This document shows positions 41,938-50,679 of a stretch of DNA of 64,000 nucleotides, piece by piece. The stretch comes from an uncultured Bacteroidota bacterium (GTDB lineage Bacteria > Bacteroidota > Bacteroidia > Chitinophagales > Chitinophagaceae): the NCBI GenBank assembly GCA_903905065.1, contig CAIVEW010000092.1, positions 1 to 64,000 of the forward strand. Reading direction: 5' to 3'. A program made the position numbers and the translations under genes. A model generated the notes under the pieces. The model searched no databases. It was not told the origin of the DNA and was given only the letters and a program-made list of their open reading frames with translations. Position 1 is the stretch's first letter. Every line of letters starts with the position of its first letter.

Positions 41938-43311
41938 TCAAAACAGCATCTTATAAACGTCCTCCACTTTATTCACCGTCTTTATATTGATCTTATATTT
42001 TTTGTCCTGCAGGCCCTTGGCGTTGGCCTTGGGTATGAAGATCACGTCCATGCCTAGCTTGTCGGCCTCGGCTATGCGCTGGTCTATGCGGTTTACAGCG
42101 CGTATCTCTCCGCTCAGTCCTATCTCGCCTACCAGGCAAATGTTGGAAGGAAGGGCTTTGTCTTCGTAAGAGGAGAGGAGGGAGCACACCAGCGCCAGTT
42201 CTATGGAGGGGTCTTCTATTTTCAGGCCGCCGGCTATATTTACAAATACGTCTTTTGCGCCGAAGTGAAAACCGCCGCGTTTTTCCAGCACGGCCAGCAG
42301 CAGTTGCAGGCGGCGCAGGTCCAGTCCGCTTACCGTGCGCTGGGGAGTGCCATAGACCGCAGTGGTCACCAGTGCCTGTACTTCTATCATCAGCGGGCGC
42401 GATGCTTCCATGGTTGCCGCGATAGCTATGCCGCTAAGCGGCTCATCATGCTGCGACAACAATATTTCGGAGGGGTTACTCACCGGCCGCATGCCTTGGG
42501 TTACCATTTCATAGATCCCCAATTCTGATGTGGAACCAAAACGGTTTTTAAGGGTGCGGAGTATACGATAGGCGTAGTGCCGGTCACCTTCAAACTGCAG
42601 TACAGTGTCCACCATGTGCTCCAGCACCTTTGGTCCGGCTATGGCGCCGTCCTTGGTGATATGGCCTATGATGCACACGGGTATGTTGCTGGCTTTTGCA
42701 AACCGCTGCAATTCTGCGGCGCACTCGCGCACCTGCGATACACTTCCCGCAGCAGATTCCACGTATGGTGATTCGAGCGTTTGTATAGAATCTATGATCA
42801 GCAATTGTGGCCTCACCTTTTTTACTTCCTGGAAAAGGGAGTTGGTATCAGTAGCCGTCAGTAAATAAAGATTCGGATTTTTTACGCCTATGCGATCGGC
42901 ACGGAGTTTTATTTGTTGTGCGCTTTCCTCGCCCGATACGTAGAGCGTGGTAATGCTTCGCCAGTGAAGTGCCAGTTGTAAGAACAATGTGCTTTTGCCT
43001 ATGCCGGGATCACCGGCTATAAGAATCACCGAGCCCGGTACCATGCCCCCGCCAAGCACGCGGTTCAGTTCGCCATCGGGTGCCTGCATGCGCGCCTGGT
43101 GCGTTTGCACCACTTCATCCAGCTTATGTGCTTTGCGTTGTTCTTTGTTGTCTTCGTCCCAGTTAATTACTTCCGGTTTCGATTTGTCTTCCCGCTGTAC
43201 TACTTCTTCCACAAAAGAATTCCACGCCCCACATGATGGACATTTGCCCGTCCACTTCGGCGTTTCATAGCCACACTGTTGGCAGAAGAAAGCTGATTTT
43301 ATTTTTGCCAT
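41938..43311 (-). CDS. radA: DNA repair protein RadA
   Basis: 457 residues. RadA/Sms helps process recombination intermediates as a DnaB-like helicase. The N-terminal zinc finger is C-x2-C-x11-C-x2-C in FFCQQCGYETPKWTGKCPSC. The RecA-like core has Walker A GDPGIGKST, Walker B LLIIDSIQTL and the RadA-specific KNRFG motif in TLKNRFGSTSELGIYEM. A Lon-like C-terminal domain ends with VGEIGLSGEIRAVNRIDQRI. The ATG is one base from a C/G palindrome, which thus forms its leader together with the hairpin at 43337-43366. Confidence 0.96.
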   Translation of the reverse strand: MAKIKSAFFCQQCGYETPKWTGKCPSCGAWNSFVEEVVQREDKSKPEVINWDEDNKEQRKAHKLDEVVQTHQARMQAPDGELNRVLGGGMVPGSVILIAGDPGIGKSTLFLQLALHWRSITTLYVSGEESAQQIKLRADRIGVKNPNLYLLTATDTNSLFQEVKKVRPQLLIIDSIQTLESPYVESAAGSVSQVRECAAELQRFAKASNIPVCIIGHITKDGAIAGPKVLEHMVDTVLQFEGDRHYAYRILRTLKNRFGSTSELGIYEMVTQGMRPVSNPSEILLSQHDEPLSGIAIAATMEASRPLMIEVQALVTTAVYGTPQRTVSGLDLRRLQLLLAVLEKRGGFHFGAKDVFVNIAGGLKIEDPSIELALVCSLLSSYEDKALPSNICLVGEIGLSGEIRAVNRIDQRIAEADKLGMDVIFIPKANAKGLQDKKYKINIKTVNKVEDVYKMLF

Positions 43312-43312
43312 A

Positions 43313-43335
43313 CCCCAAACCCCTGAAGGGGCTTT
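43313..43335. repeat. C/G palindrome family, copy before radA start
   Basis: CCCCAAACCCCTGAAGGGGC on the plus strand, one base upstream of the radA ATG on the minus strand. The CCCCAAACCCC end faces the gene, as in the stop-adjacent copies. Confidence 0.75.
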
Positions 43336-43605
43336 CCCTCGCGTTTCTTCAAAAAAGAAAGCGAGGCGTTTTTAATTACTGTAAATGTTGGTGTAAATAA
43401 TTTTTATAAAAGTACGTGATAAAAACTATGCTCCATATAAAAAGCAAATTGTTGAAGCGGTGTGAGAATTCAAAAAATATTTTCGGGAGAAGAGAAAAAG
43501 TAAAATCAGAAATTCGAAGCTGAAAATATTTTCACTAGCGAAGACCCGGAACAAGGTCCCGATTTTTATCGGGAGGGGTTTGGGGTGAGCAAGCAATTGT
43601 GGAAT

Positions 43606-43668
43606 AAAAAAAAGAGCCGCTGGAGGAATCCGGCAGCTCTCACTTACTAACCCATTAAATTCACAACT
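43606..43668 (-). ncRNA. Candidate short RNA with own promoter box and terminator
   Basis: On the minus strand, TACATTTG (43674-43681) fits the -7 box. About 30 nt later comes a hairpin AGAGCTGCCGG ... CCAGCGGCTCT (one mismatch), followed by eight T (43606-43613), a good intrinsic terminator. The predicted transcript is about 60 nt, with no reading frame beyond a few codons. The -33 box is not clear. Confidence 0.4.
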
Positions 43669-43992
43669 TGACACAAATGTAGTGTGAGCAACCGTAGGAA
43701 AAAAATGGAATTATGCAGGCGGGCAATCACTTTTATAGATATAACGCTAAATCATATCCCATCTGTTATAATGGCAGAAAAACACGGATTTATTGGTTAA
43801 AATCTGTAAAAACGACCTTTTACTTTCTCAAAAGCAAACATTAAGAAACGAAACATGTTTTAATTGTTAACAATTTGTTTTTGAGAATAGTGACAAATAC
43901 TTATTATATTAATTCGGCGATAATTTTTACTGTTATTTAGTAAAGTTACCTTTACCTGATAACCGCAATTTGCAGTTAGAAATAAAGATATC

Positions 43993-45723
43993 ATGACCCA
44001 GGCATTTGTTCCATTGAAAGAAAAGCACCGGCATTTTTTGCCCACCGATTTTAAGTTGACAGATTGGGAAGCCTTGCTTCCGTATTTTGAAGAACTGAAA
44101 GACAGGGTTATCGACAGCAAGGAGAAACTTGAAAAATGGTTGGCCGATGTGAGCGAGCTGGAGGCTGTGGTGAGCGAGGACGCTTGCTGGCGGCAGATCA
44201 AAATGACCTGCGATACCACCAATAAAGAATTTGAAGAAGCATTTACTTATTTCTGCATGGAAATAGAGCCGAAGATGAAGCCATACAACTTTGAGCTGAA
44301 TAAAAAATTGCTGGCCTGCCCATTTACAAAAGAACTGGATAATAGTTTGTTCTTTCCCTACCTGCGCAGTGTAGACAATGCGGCGAAGTTATACCGTGAT
44401 GAAAATGTGCCGCTGCAAGCGGATGCGAACCTGCTGGCGCAACAATACGGCGTAATATCCGGCGCTATGAGTATAGAAGTAGACGGCAAAGAATATACGA
44501 TGCAGCAGGCCGCCAAATTGTTGCAAAGTCCCGACAGGAGTTTGCGCGAAACTGTCTTTACCAAGATGTCGAACCGCCGCCTGCAGGATAAGGATAAACT
44601 AAATGAGCTTTTTGATAAGTTGCTGGCTATCCGCCAGAAGATTGCTGTAAACGCGGGGTTTGAAAATTACAGGGATTATAAATTCCGTGAGCTAGGCCGC
44701 TTCGACTATACGGTTGCCGATTGTTTTGCATTCCATGAGGCGGTGCGAGAGCACATTCTGCCACTGCATGCTATGCTGATAAAACACCGGCAGAAAAAAT
44801 TGGGGGTGGATGTGATGCGCCCATGGGATGGTGATGCAGAACCGGCGGGCACAACTCCGCTGCACCCCTTCAAAGATGGCGCCGAACTGAGCCAGAAAGC
44901 TGTAGAAGTATTCAACAACCTCAGCCCCTACTTCAGCGGTTGCCTGGAGACCATGCAGCAAATGCACCGGCTGGACCTGGAAAGCAGGAAAGGAAAAGCA
45001 CCGGGCGGCTACAATTGTCCCTTGGCGGAAACCGGCGTACCTTTTATTTTTATGAATGCTGCCGGCACAATGGGCGATGTGATCACCATGATGCACGAAG
45101 GCGGCCATGCAGTTCATTCGTTCCTCTCTGATCCATTGCCATTGTCGGCATTTAAAGAATACCCGATGGAAATAGCCGAACTGGCAAGTATGAGCATGGA
45201 GCTGTTTTCTATGGAGCACTGGGACGTATTTTTTAAAGATGAAAACGAATTAAAACGTGCCCGACTGGAAGAAATGGAAAGGGTGATCAGCGTGCTGCCA
45301 TGGATAGCAACCATTGATAAATACCAGCACTGGATATATACGCATCCCGGCCACACCGTAAAGGAGCGCGAAGAAAACTGGATGGCTATTCTTACGGAGT
45401 TTTCCACAGGCATTACCGACTGGAGCGGTTTTGAAGAATACCGCACCAACTTCTGGCAAAAGCAACTGCACCTTTTTGAAGTACCCTTCTATTATATAGA
45501 GTACGGAATTGCACAACTGGGTGCAATGGCTATGTGGCGACAGTACCGGCAAAATAAAGAACAGGCGCTAAGCAATTATATGAAGGCGCTCAGCTTGGGC
45601 TACACAAAAACCCTGAGGGAACTGTATACCGCGGCAGGGATTAAATTTGATTTTTCACCTGCCTATATAAAAGAGATCGCTAATTTTGTAACGCCCGTTT
45701 TGAAGGAAATGGAGGTACAATAA
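43993..45723 (+). CDS. M3 family oligoendopeptidase
   Basis: 576 residues, close to PepF (about 600). It is a cytosolic zinc metallopeptidase that degrades short peptides. The active site is HEGGHAVHSFLSDPLPLSAF (HExxH with the distal Glu in EYPMEIAELASMSMELFSM). The N-terminal helical cap begins LTDWEALLPYFEELKDRVID, and the C-terminus FFYIEYGIAQLGAMAMW matches the PepF-type substrate clamp. It has no signal peptide, so the enzyme is cytosolic. It converges with a lipoprotein gene that ends at the very next base. Confidence 0.93.
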   Translation: MTQAFVPLKEKHRHFLPTDFKLTDWEALLPYFEELKDRVIDSKEKLEKWLADVSELEAVVSEDACWRQIKMTCDTTNKEFEEAFTYFCMEIEPKMKPYNFELNKKLLACPFTKELDNSLFFPYLRSVDNAAKLYRDENVPLQADANLLAQQYGVISGAMSIEVDGKEYTMQQAAKLLQSPDRSLRETVFTKMSNRRLQDKDKLNELFDKLLAIRQKIAVNAGFENYRDYKFRELGRFDYTVADCFAFHEAVREHILPLHAMLIKHRQKKLGVDVMRPWDGDAEPAGTTPLHPFKDGAELSQKAVEVFNNLSPYFSGCLETMQQMHRLDLESRKGKAPGGYNCPLAETGVPFIFMNAAGTMGDVITMMHEGGHAVHSFLSDPLPLSAFKEYPMEIAELASMSMELFSMEHWDVFFKDENELKRARLEEMERVISVLPWIATIDKYQHWIYTHPGHTVKEREENWMAILTEFSTGITDWSGFEEYRTNFWQKQLHLFEVPFYYIEYGIAQLGAMAMWRQYRQNKEQALSNYMKALSLGYTKTLRELYTAAGIKFDFSPAYIKEIANFVTPVLKEMEVQ

Positions 45724-46383
45724 TTAACCTTCCCGATTGCGAAGTCGGGTGAATTTTTCACCATCTTCGCCTTCTGTTTTGAGGAACTGTTTGAACTGTT
45801 TGCGAGATGGTGCAAAGTTCGTCTGTGTACTGTCGGCTGTCTCTGTTATTGTTCTGAGATCGTCGAGGTCTTTAGGCGTCCCTATTTCAGTGATTGTTAA
45901 AACACCTTTTTCGACCAACAATTTTCGTACGCTCCAGGTACACGTGTTGTCTCTTTTAAAGCGTTCATTGAGGAAGTAATATCCTTTGAATTTTTTCAAC
46001 ACACTGGAATCGGATAACATAAATAAAGTATCGATATAGCGCACATTAGTTATGATAGTATCACCCGTTACTTTCACATTTGTTGCAAATACTGAGTCCC
46101 CGTTTTCGTTTGAAAAGAGTGTATCATTCCGTAAGTGAAATGGGAATGGGATGCTGTCTTTGGTCGTTTTCACGATATAATCATATTTCCGCAAAATAAG
46201 GTCGTCAGATATAGTTACAACCGACGCCTGGTCGTCCGCGATAAACTCGCCTTGCATATCTCCCGGAAACTTAGAAAGTGCCCTTGTGTTGGCAGGTTGT
46301 GCTTCATCGAACGTTACGGAAGGTCCGCATCCGGAAAGTAAGATCAGCGAGATGAGGACGAAAATTTGTTTAAATTTATCCAT
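45724..46383 (-). CDS. Lipoprotein of unknown function
   Basis: 219 residues with a clear lipobox (MDKFKQIFVLISLILLSGC, Cys19). The mature part has repeated hydrophilic strands (VVTISDDLILRKYDYIVKTT, DSVFATNVKVTGDTIITNVRYIDTL), suggesting a beta-sandwich. No family recognised. A TATATTTG box (46401-46408) lies 17 nt before the ATG. Convergent with the oligopeptidase gene. Confidence 0.75.
   Translation of the reverse strand: MDKFKQIFVLISLILLSGCGPSVTFDEAQPANTRALSKFPGDMQGEFIADDQASVVTISDDLILRKYDYIVKTTKDSIPFPFHLRNDTLFSNENGDSVFATNVKVTGDTIITNVRYIDTLFMLSDSSVLKKFKGYYFLNERFKRDNTCTWSVRKLLVEKGVLTITEIGTPKDLDDLRTITETADSTQTNFAPSRKQFKQFLKTEGEDGEKFTRLRNREG
45732..45758 (+). terminator. Possible terminator for oligopeptidase gene
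   Basis: CCCGA (45733-45737) / TCGGG (45745-45749) followed by TGAATTTTT. It lies inside the 3' end of the convergent lipoprotein gene, so it is only a weak candidate. Confidence 0.35.
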
Positions 46384-46400
46384 AGCATGGTGGTCCGTTT

Positions 46401-46408
46401 CAAATATA
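46401..46408 (-). promoter_or_regulatory. Bacteroidota -7 box TATATTTG upstream of lipoprotein gene
   Basis: Minus-strand TATATTTG, 17 nt before the ATG at 46383. No -33 TTTG seen. Confidence 0.45.
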
Positions 46409-46487
46409 CCTTAAATGCGGTGTTCCATTAAACCTTTAACGTTTATATTTATCAGATACTTCTTTACTTTGCGGTCAAATAAAAAAG

Positions 46488-47354
46488 ATGCTTAATAGAT
46501 ATATACGGGTTATTATTCCGGTAGTGTTTCTTTTGTCGTGCAGCAGCTCGAAACATTCCGGGAGATCAAAAGATGCAATGCCCGGCGCCTGGCAAGCCAC
46601 GCCGATAGTAATAGATGGAGACAGCAAGGACTGGCCATCGCCTTACCCTAATTTTGATGCCAAGGCGGAGATCGCATATGCAACATCTAATGACAAAGAA
46701 AACCTGTACATCACCATGGAGACAGGTGATGAACTGACCCAAATGAAAATATTGAAGCAGGGCATGACCGTGTCGATTGATACATCTGGCGGGAAAAGCG
46801 CAGACTTCCACATCAATTTTCCCTTGCCCAATGATAATGACCCCATAGACCTTCCTCAAGGTGGAACGCGCAAGCAAGACCCGGGATCCATCCGGGGCAA
46901 ACAACTGGATGTGAAACTCAGCAAAAGTGCTAAAGATGCCAACCAATATTCGCTCGAAGGTTTTATCAATTGCAGCGGGGGATTTATGGTGTCACAGAAT
47001 ATCCCATGTGGTATTAAAGTGATAGCTCGTGTGGATGAATATAAGGAACTGGTATGGGAGGCGGTAGTCCCGTTAAAAACCATTTACAATAAAGCCGAGA
47101 TCACCGAAAAAGAAGCTGATAAGCCGATCAGTGTGTGTTTTGCAATAAAAGGATTTAAGAATCCGGCCACAAAAGCTGCGGATAATGGAAATGGTATAAG
47201 TAATAATACAAGTGGCGGCGGTGCCAATATGGGCGGCCGTGGTGGTCGTGGTGGCAAGGGTGGCGGCGGAGCCCGCCCCTCCGAAAACCCATTGCAACAC
47301 CTCTATGAAAGTACAAAAACGTGGAAGCATTTTGCGCTTGTGTATAAACCATAA
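46488..47354 (+). CDS. Lipoprotein with CBM9-like sugar-binding domain and Gly/Arg-rich tail
   Basis: 288 residues with a lipobox (VIIPVVFLLSCSSSKHSG). Residues about 35-220 follow the carbohydrate-binding family 9/DOMON-like pattern: PIVIDGDSKDWPSPYPNFDA, AYATSNDKENLYITMETGDE, VSIDTSGGKSADFHINFPLP and late YSLEGFINCSG. Such domains bind sugar ends or heme. Before the C-terminus is a Gly/Arg-rich run (about 236-262, GGGANMGGRGGRGGKGG), unusual in a lipoprotein. A box resembling TAnnTTTG (TTACTTTG) lies upstream. Confidence 0.78.
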   Translation: MLNRYIRVIIPVVFLLSCSSSKHSGRSKDAMPGAWQATPIVIDGDSKDWPSPYPNFDAKAEIAYATSNDKENLYITMETGDELTQMKILKQGMTVSIDTSGGKSADFHINFPLPNDNDPIDLPQGGTRKQDPGSIRGKQLDVKLSKSAKDANQYSLEGFINCSGGFMVSQNIPCGIKVIARVDEYKELVWEAVVPLKTIYNKAEITEKEADKPISVCFAIKGFKNPATKAADNGNGISNNTSGGGANMGGRGGRGGKGGGGARPSENPLQHLYESTKTWKHFALVYKP

Positions 47355-47394
47355 TATTTCTAAGGTATAGTTCTTATTTATTTGTTAAACGGCG

Positions 47395-47425
47395 TTTGCA
47401 ATTTCGGTGTATAACTGTAACTTTG
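47395..47425 (+). promoter_or_regulatory. nuo operon promoter TTTG-N19-TAACTTTG
   Basis: TTTG at 47395-47398, exactly 19 nt, then TAACTTTG at 47418-47425: a perfect match to the Bacteroidota consensus. Transcription should start near 47432, giving a leader of about 33 nt with GGGGGA before nuoA. Confidence 0.8.
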
Positions 47426-47464
47426 TATATTCCGTAACACGCTTTCTAAGTAGGGGGACCAAAT

Positions 47465-47857
47465 ATGAATCTTTTATTGCTGGCGGTGGAGCACAATACG
47501 CCTTTTAATTATTTTCCAATAGCCCTGCAACTGGTTATTGCAATAGGATTTATTATAGTAATGATGGGTGCCACCCATTTACTGGGTCCTAAGAGAAAAA
47601 CCAACGATAAACTCATTAATTTTGAAAGTGGTATTCCCTCGGTAGGCAATGCGCGCCAGCCAATGGGTATAAAGTATTTCCTTGTAGCTATCTTGTTTGT
47701 TCTTTTTGATGTGGAGGTGATCTTCTTTTACCCTTATGCGGTTAATTTCCGTTTCCTGGGCAAGGATGGTTTCATGGAGGTTGTGTTGTTTGTCGCTTTC
47801 TTTTTGTGTGGCTTTATTTACATAGTAAAGAAGGGTGCGTTGGATTGGGAAGATTAA
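47465..47857 (+). CDS. nuoA: NADH-quinone oxidoreductase subunit A
   Basis: 130 residues, three membrane helices. NuoA is a small membrane subunit at the hinge of complex I near the quinone site. Signatures: PKRKTNDKLINFESGIPSVGNA in the first loop (the conserved ESGxxP), then FFLVAILFVLFDVEVIFFYPYAV with the conserved acidic FDVEVxFxxPW-type region. First gene of the operon, 40 bp from the promoter. A C/G palindrome starts right after its stop codon. Confidence 0.96.
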   Translation: MNLLLLAVEHNTPFNYFPIALQLVIAIGFIIVMMGATHLLGPKRKTNDKLINFESGIPSVGNARQPMGIKYFLVAILFVLFDVEVIFFYPYAVNFRFLGKDGFMEVVLFVAFFLCGFIYIVKKGALDWED

Positions 47858-47880
47858 ACCCCCAACCCCCTAAAGGGGGC
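47858..47880. repeat. C/G palindrome family, copy after nuoA stop
   Basis: ACCCCCAACCCCCTAAAGGG, directly after the nuoA TAA. Confidence 0.8.
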
Positions 47881-47910
47881 TTATTTATGTTGAGTAAGGA
47901 GCATGAGTGT

Positions 47911-47935
47911 GTTTACTTTTAATTTTTAATTTTTT
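47911..47935 (+). repeat. T-rich leader before nuoB
   Basis: GTTTACTTTTAATTTTTAAT followed by TTTTT runs up to the nuoB ATG. Confidence 0.65.
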
Positions 47936-48499
47936 ATGGGGCGTCCGGTTCAGTATAATACGAAGATAAAGATGGTGGAGATACCTGAGGGGTACTCCGG
48001 TGCGGGCTTTCATGCTACGTCATTTGACAAGGTAGTAGGGCTGGCACGTAAAAATTCATTGTGGCCATTGCCATTCGCAACCTCATGTTGTGGTATCGAA
48101 TTTATGGCGACAATGGGTTCTAACTATGACCTTGGCCGATTTGGCGCCGAGCGTATGGGTTTCACCCCGCGCCAGTGTGATATGCTGCTGGTGGCAGGAA
48201 CCATTGCGAAAAAGATGGGTCCGATCCTTAGGCAGGTTTACTTGCAGATGGCAGAACCCCGTTGGGTCATTGCCATTGGCGCTTGTGCATCCAGTGGTGG
48301 TATTTTTGATTCTTACCCTGTGTTGCAAGGTATTGACCAGGTGATACCGGTGGACGTTTATGTTCCCGGTTGCCCGCCAAGGCCGGAAGGCATACTTGAT
48401 GGTATATTGAAATTGCAGGACCTGGTGCAGAACGAGAGCCTGCGCAGGCGCAACAGTGATCAGTATAAGGCGTTGATGGACAGCTATGCGATACAGTAA
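47936..48499 (+). CDS. nuoB: NADH-quinone oxidoreductase subunit B
   Basis: 187 residues. NuoB holds the last iron-sulfur cluster (N2) that reduces quinone. Cluster ligands: the two Cys in ATSCCGIEFMAT, a Cys in AIGACASSGG and the Cys in YVPGCPPRPEGIL. All four needed are present. It lies in the peripheral arm, docked on NuoD and NuoH. Preceded by a T-rich leader and followed directly by a palindrome copy. Confidence 0.97.
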   Translation: MGRPVQYNTKIKMVEIPEGYSGAGFHATSFDKVVGLARKNSLWPLPFATSCCGIEFMATMGSNYDLGRFGAERMGFTPRQCDMLLVAGTIAKKMGPILRQVYLQMAEPRWVIAIGACASSGGIFDSYPVLQGIDQVIPVDVYVPGCPPRPEGILDGILKLQDLVQNESLRRRNSDQYKALMDSYAIQ

Positions 48500-48522
48500 C
48501 CCCCCGGCCCCCTGAAGGGGGA
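48500..48522. repeat. C/G palindrome family, copy after nuoB stop
   Basis: CCCCCCGGCCCCCTGAAGGG follows the nuoB TAA without a gap. Confidence 0.8.
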
Positions 48523-48596
48523 GTGCCGGAACCTAAAACATCAGGCTTTGGTTATCAATCGCGCATTGTTTTAAAAAAAAAGTAACAAAATAACAT

Positions 48597-48623
48597 GGGG
48601 AAGCCCCTTTAGGGGTTTGGGGT
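48597..48623. repeat. C/G palindrome family, copy before nuoC start
   Basis: GGGGAAGCCCCTTTAGGGGT then TTGGGGT, 2 nt from the nuoC ATG. Inverted relative to the stop-adjacent copies, so its CCCCAAACCCC end again faces the gene. Confidence 0.78.
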
Positions 48624-48625
48624 TT

Positions 48626-49123
48626 ATGACAAACGAGATTATTAAACAGCGTTTAACCGATAAGTTCGGCGACAGCCTTACCGAATGGGAGGAACAATAT
48701 GGATTGCTGACTTTCAGGGCTCCGGCGGAGATGAACCTGAAAGCCATGCAGTTCTTATTCGACGATGAAGAACTGCGGTTCCGGTTTATGACCGATCTTA
48801 CTGCCGTTCATTATCCGAACAGAAAAGGAGAGGAACTATGCGTGGTTTATCACCTGCACAACCTGAATGATAATGTTCGCCTGCGCCTGAAAGTGTATGT
48901 GCCCGTTGAAAAACCGGACGTTTATACGGCTTCGCAGTTGTTCTCGGCGGCTAACTGGATGGAGCGTGAAACGTATGATTTTTTTGGGGTAAACTTTGTT
49001 GGTCATCCAAACCTGGTACGCATTCTGAATGTAGACGAGATGGATTATTTTCCGATGCGCAAAGAATATGAGATGGAAGACCCGACAAGAAGAGATAAGG
49101 ATGATGAAATGTTTGGCCGATAA
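48626..49123 (+). CDS. nuoC: NADH-quinone oxidoreductase subunit C
   Basis: 165 residues from ATG 48626; the upstream TTG in the palindrome is not a likely start. NuoC is a peripheral-arm subunit joining NuoD and NuoB. Signature: SAANWMERETYDFFGVNFVGHPNLVRIL, with the conserved ERExxDxxGxxFxGHPxLxRIL motif. It is not fused to NuoD, unlike in E. coli. The C-terminus KEYEMEDPTRRDKDDEMFGR is typical for Bacteroidota forms. Confidence 0.95.
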   Translation: MTNEIIKQRLTDKFGDSLTEWEEQYGLLTFRAPAEMNLKAMQFLFDDEELRFRFMTDLTAVHYPNRKGEELCVVYHLHNLNDNVRLRLKVYVPVEKPDVYTASQLFSAANWMERETYDFFGVNFVGHPNLVRILNVDEMDYFPMRKEYEMEDPTRRDKDDEMFGR

Positions 49124-49134
49124 GGCTTGTTTAT

Positions 49135-49386
49135 ATGGAAGACCTGGTATTATATTTTTTCAAGGATAGGCCTGATGTTATCAGTGCTTATCACAGATAC
49201 CGGATAGTGGCTGTGGATGTGCTGCTGTTAGTGGCAGTATGCATCGGGCTGCTGGCGGGTAATGAGAAGATCAGGTCTTTTTCATTGGGTTTAGCAGCAG
49301 GTGTTTTATTGGTGAAGACAGGGGAGAGCATTGGCAGATTAAGAAACAGCGGCAGTAAAAAGCTACCTGCCGGGAATGAGTGCTAA
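49135..49386 (+). CDS. Small membrane protein inserted between nuoC and nuoD
   Basis: 83 residues: a hydrophilic start (MEDLVLYFFKDRPDVISAYH), then two hydrophobic stretches (IVAVDVLLLVAVCIGLLAG and FSLGLAAGVLLVKTG) with a short turn between, ending in a basic tail. It resembles no standard complex I subunit. It starts 11 bp after nuoC and ends 18 bp before nuoD, so it is co-translated with them. A role as small accessory or assembly membrane protein is a guess from position. Confidence 0.7.
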   Translation: MEDLVLYFFKDRPDVISAYHRYRIVAVDVLLLVAVCIGLLAGNEKIRSFSLGLAAGVLLVKTGESIGRLRNSGSKKLPAGNEC

Positions 49387-49404
49387 AGAGTAAAAAACGG
49401 AGAA

Positions 49405-50658
49405 ATGTCAGAGCAACTAACGCATACACAACATCATATTAAGCTTTCTGAAGAGTCGCTCCAGAAGCAGACAACTACGCTTAACCTGGGCCCTACGCAC
49501 CCGGCCACTCACGGTGTTTTTCAGAACATAATGGAAATTGATGGGGAGCGTGTACTGGAAACGGTGCCCACCATCGGCTATATACATCGTGCGTTCGAAA
49601 AGATCGCAGAGCGCCGCCCATACTACCAGATCACCCCGCTTACAGACAGGCTTAACTATTGTTCGTCGCCCATAAACAACATGGGCTGGCATATGACCAT
49701 AGAAAAACTGCTTGGACTGAAACTGCCCAAGCGTGTAGAATATCTGCGCGTCATCATAATGGAGTTATCCAGAATTGCTGACCACCTGGTTTGTAATTCA
49801 GTTATCGCTGTGGACACAGGTGCGCTTACTCCATTTACTTATGTATTCCAGTACCGGGAAAAAATTTACGAAATATTTGAAGAGATATGCGGCTCCCGCC
49901 TTACGACCAACATTGGCAGGGTAGGTGGATTTGAGCGCAACTTTACGCCTGCGTCGTTCACTAAGCTGCATGATTTCATGAAAACCTTCCCGAAGGTGCT
50001 GAAGGAATTCGAATCGCTGCTGAACCGGAACCGCGTATTCATGGACCGCTGCATAGGCGCCGGACCAATCAGCGCAGAAAAGGCACTGAATTATGGCTTT
50101 ACCGGTCCTAATCTTCGTGCTACAGGAGTTGATTATGATGTGCGCGTAGCCATGCCCTATTCTTCATACGAAGATTTTGATTTTAAGATACCCGTAGGTA
50201 CGGTTGGCGACGTTTATGACCGCTTTATGGTGCGCAACGGCGAGATGTGGGAAAGTGTGAGCATTATCCACCAGGCGATAGAGAAAATAGAAAAAATAGA
50301 AAAAGAGTTTCCGGACCAGAAAGAGGTATTTTATGCCAAGGAAGCAGACCATTTCCACATTCCCGCCAAGGAAGATGTATACACAAAAATGGAAGCGCTT
50401 ATCTGGCATTTCAAAATAATAATGGGGGAGATAGATGCACCAGCAGGCGAGGTTTACCACTCGGTGGAAGGCGGCAACGGAGAGGTAGGATATTATCTGA
50501 TCAGTGATGGTGGCAGAAGCCCTTATCGTCTGCATTTCCGCAGGCCGTGTTTTATTTATTACCAGGCATACCCGGAAATGGTAGAAGGTGGGTTACTCAG
50601 TGATGCGATCATTACCCTGAGTAGCTTGAATGTGATCGCGGGAGAATTGGATGCTTAA
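49405..50658 (+). CDS. nuoD: NADH-quinone oxidoreductase subunit D
   Basis: 417 residues. NuoD is the 49-kDa subunit that forms the quinone pocket. Start LNLGPTHPATHGVFQNIMEIDGE contains the conserved GPxHPxxHG loop; MELSRIADHLVCNSVIAVDTGA and the Gly-Gly region RVGGFERNF are also typical. Length fits the stand-alone form. A palindrome copy follows the stop codon. A plausible upstream box is absent, so it depends on the operon transcript. Confidence 0.97.
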   Translation: MSEQLTHTQHHIKLSEESLQKQTTTLNLGPTHPATHGVFQNIMEIDGERVLETVPTIGYIHRAFEKIAERRPYYQITPLTDRLNYCSSPINNMGWHMTIEKLLGLKLPKRVEYLRVIIMELSRIADHLVCNSVIAVDTGALTPFTYVFQYREKIYEIFEEICGSRLTTNIGRVGGFERNFTPASFTKLHDFMKTFPKVLKEFESLLNRNRVFMDRCIGAGPISAEKALNYGFTGPNLRATGVDYDVRVAMPYSSYEDFDFKIPVGTVGDVYDRFMVRNGEMWESVSIIHQAIEKIEKIEKEFPDQKEVFYAKEADHFHIPAKEDVYTKMEALIWHFKIIMGEIDAPAGEVYHSVEGGNGEVGYYLISDGGRSPYRLHFRRPCFIYYQAYPEMVEGGLLSDAIITLSSLNVIAGELDA

Positions 50659-50679
50659 ACACCAGCCCTAAAGGGGAAC
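50659..50679. repeat. C/G palindrome family, shortened copy after nuoD stop
   Basis: ACACCAGCCCTAAAGGGGAA directly after the nuoD TAA; the left arm is degenerate. Confidence 0.65.

Larger units (their letters stand above)
43312..43992. other. 681-bp gene-free interval between radA and pepF
   Basis: No convincing reading frame. It holds the palindrome before radA, a hairpin CCTCGCGTTTCTT / AAGAAAGCGAGG (43337-43366), a variant repeat with CCCGATTTTTATCGGGA joined to GGGGTTTGGGGT (43557-43588), and a candidate small RNA (43606-43668, minus). The part next to pepF (43690-43992) is AT-rich and shows nothing else. Confidence 0.6.
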
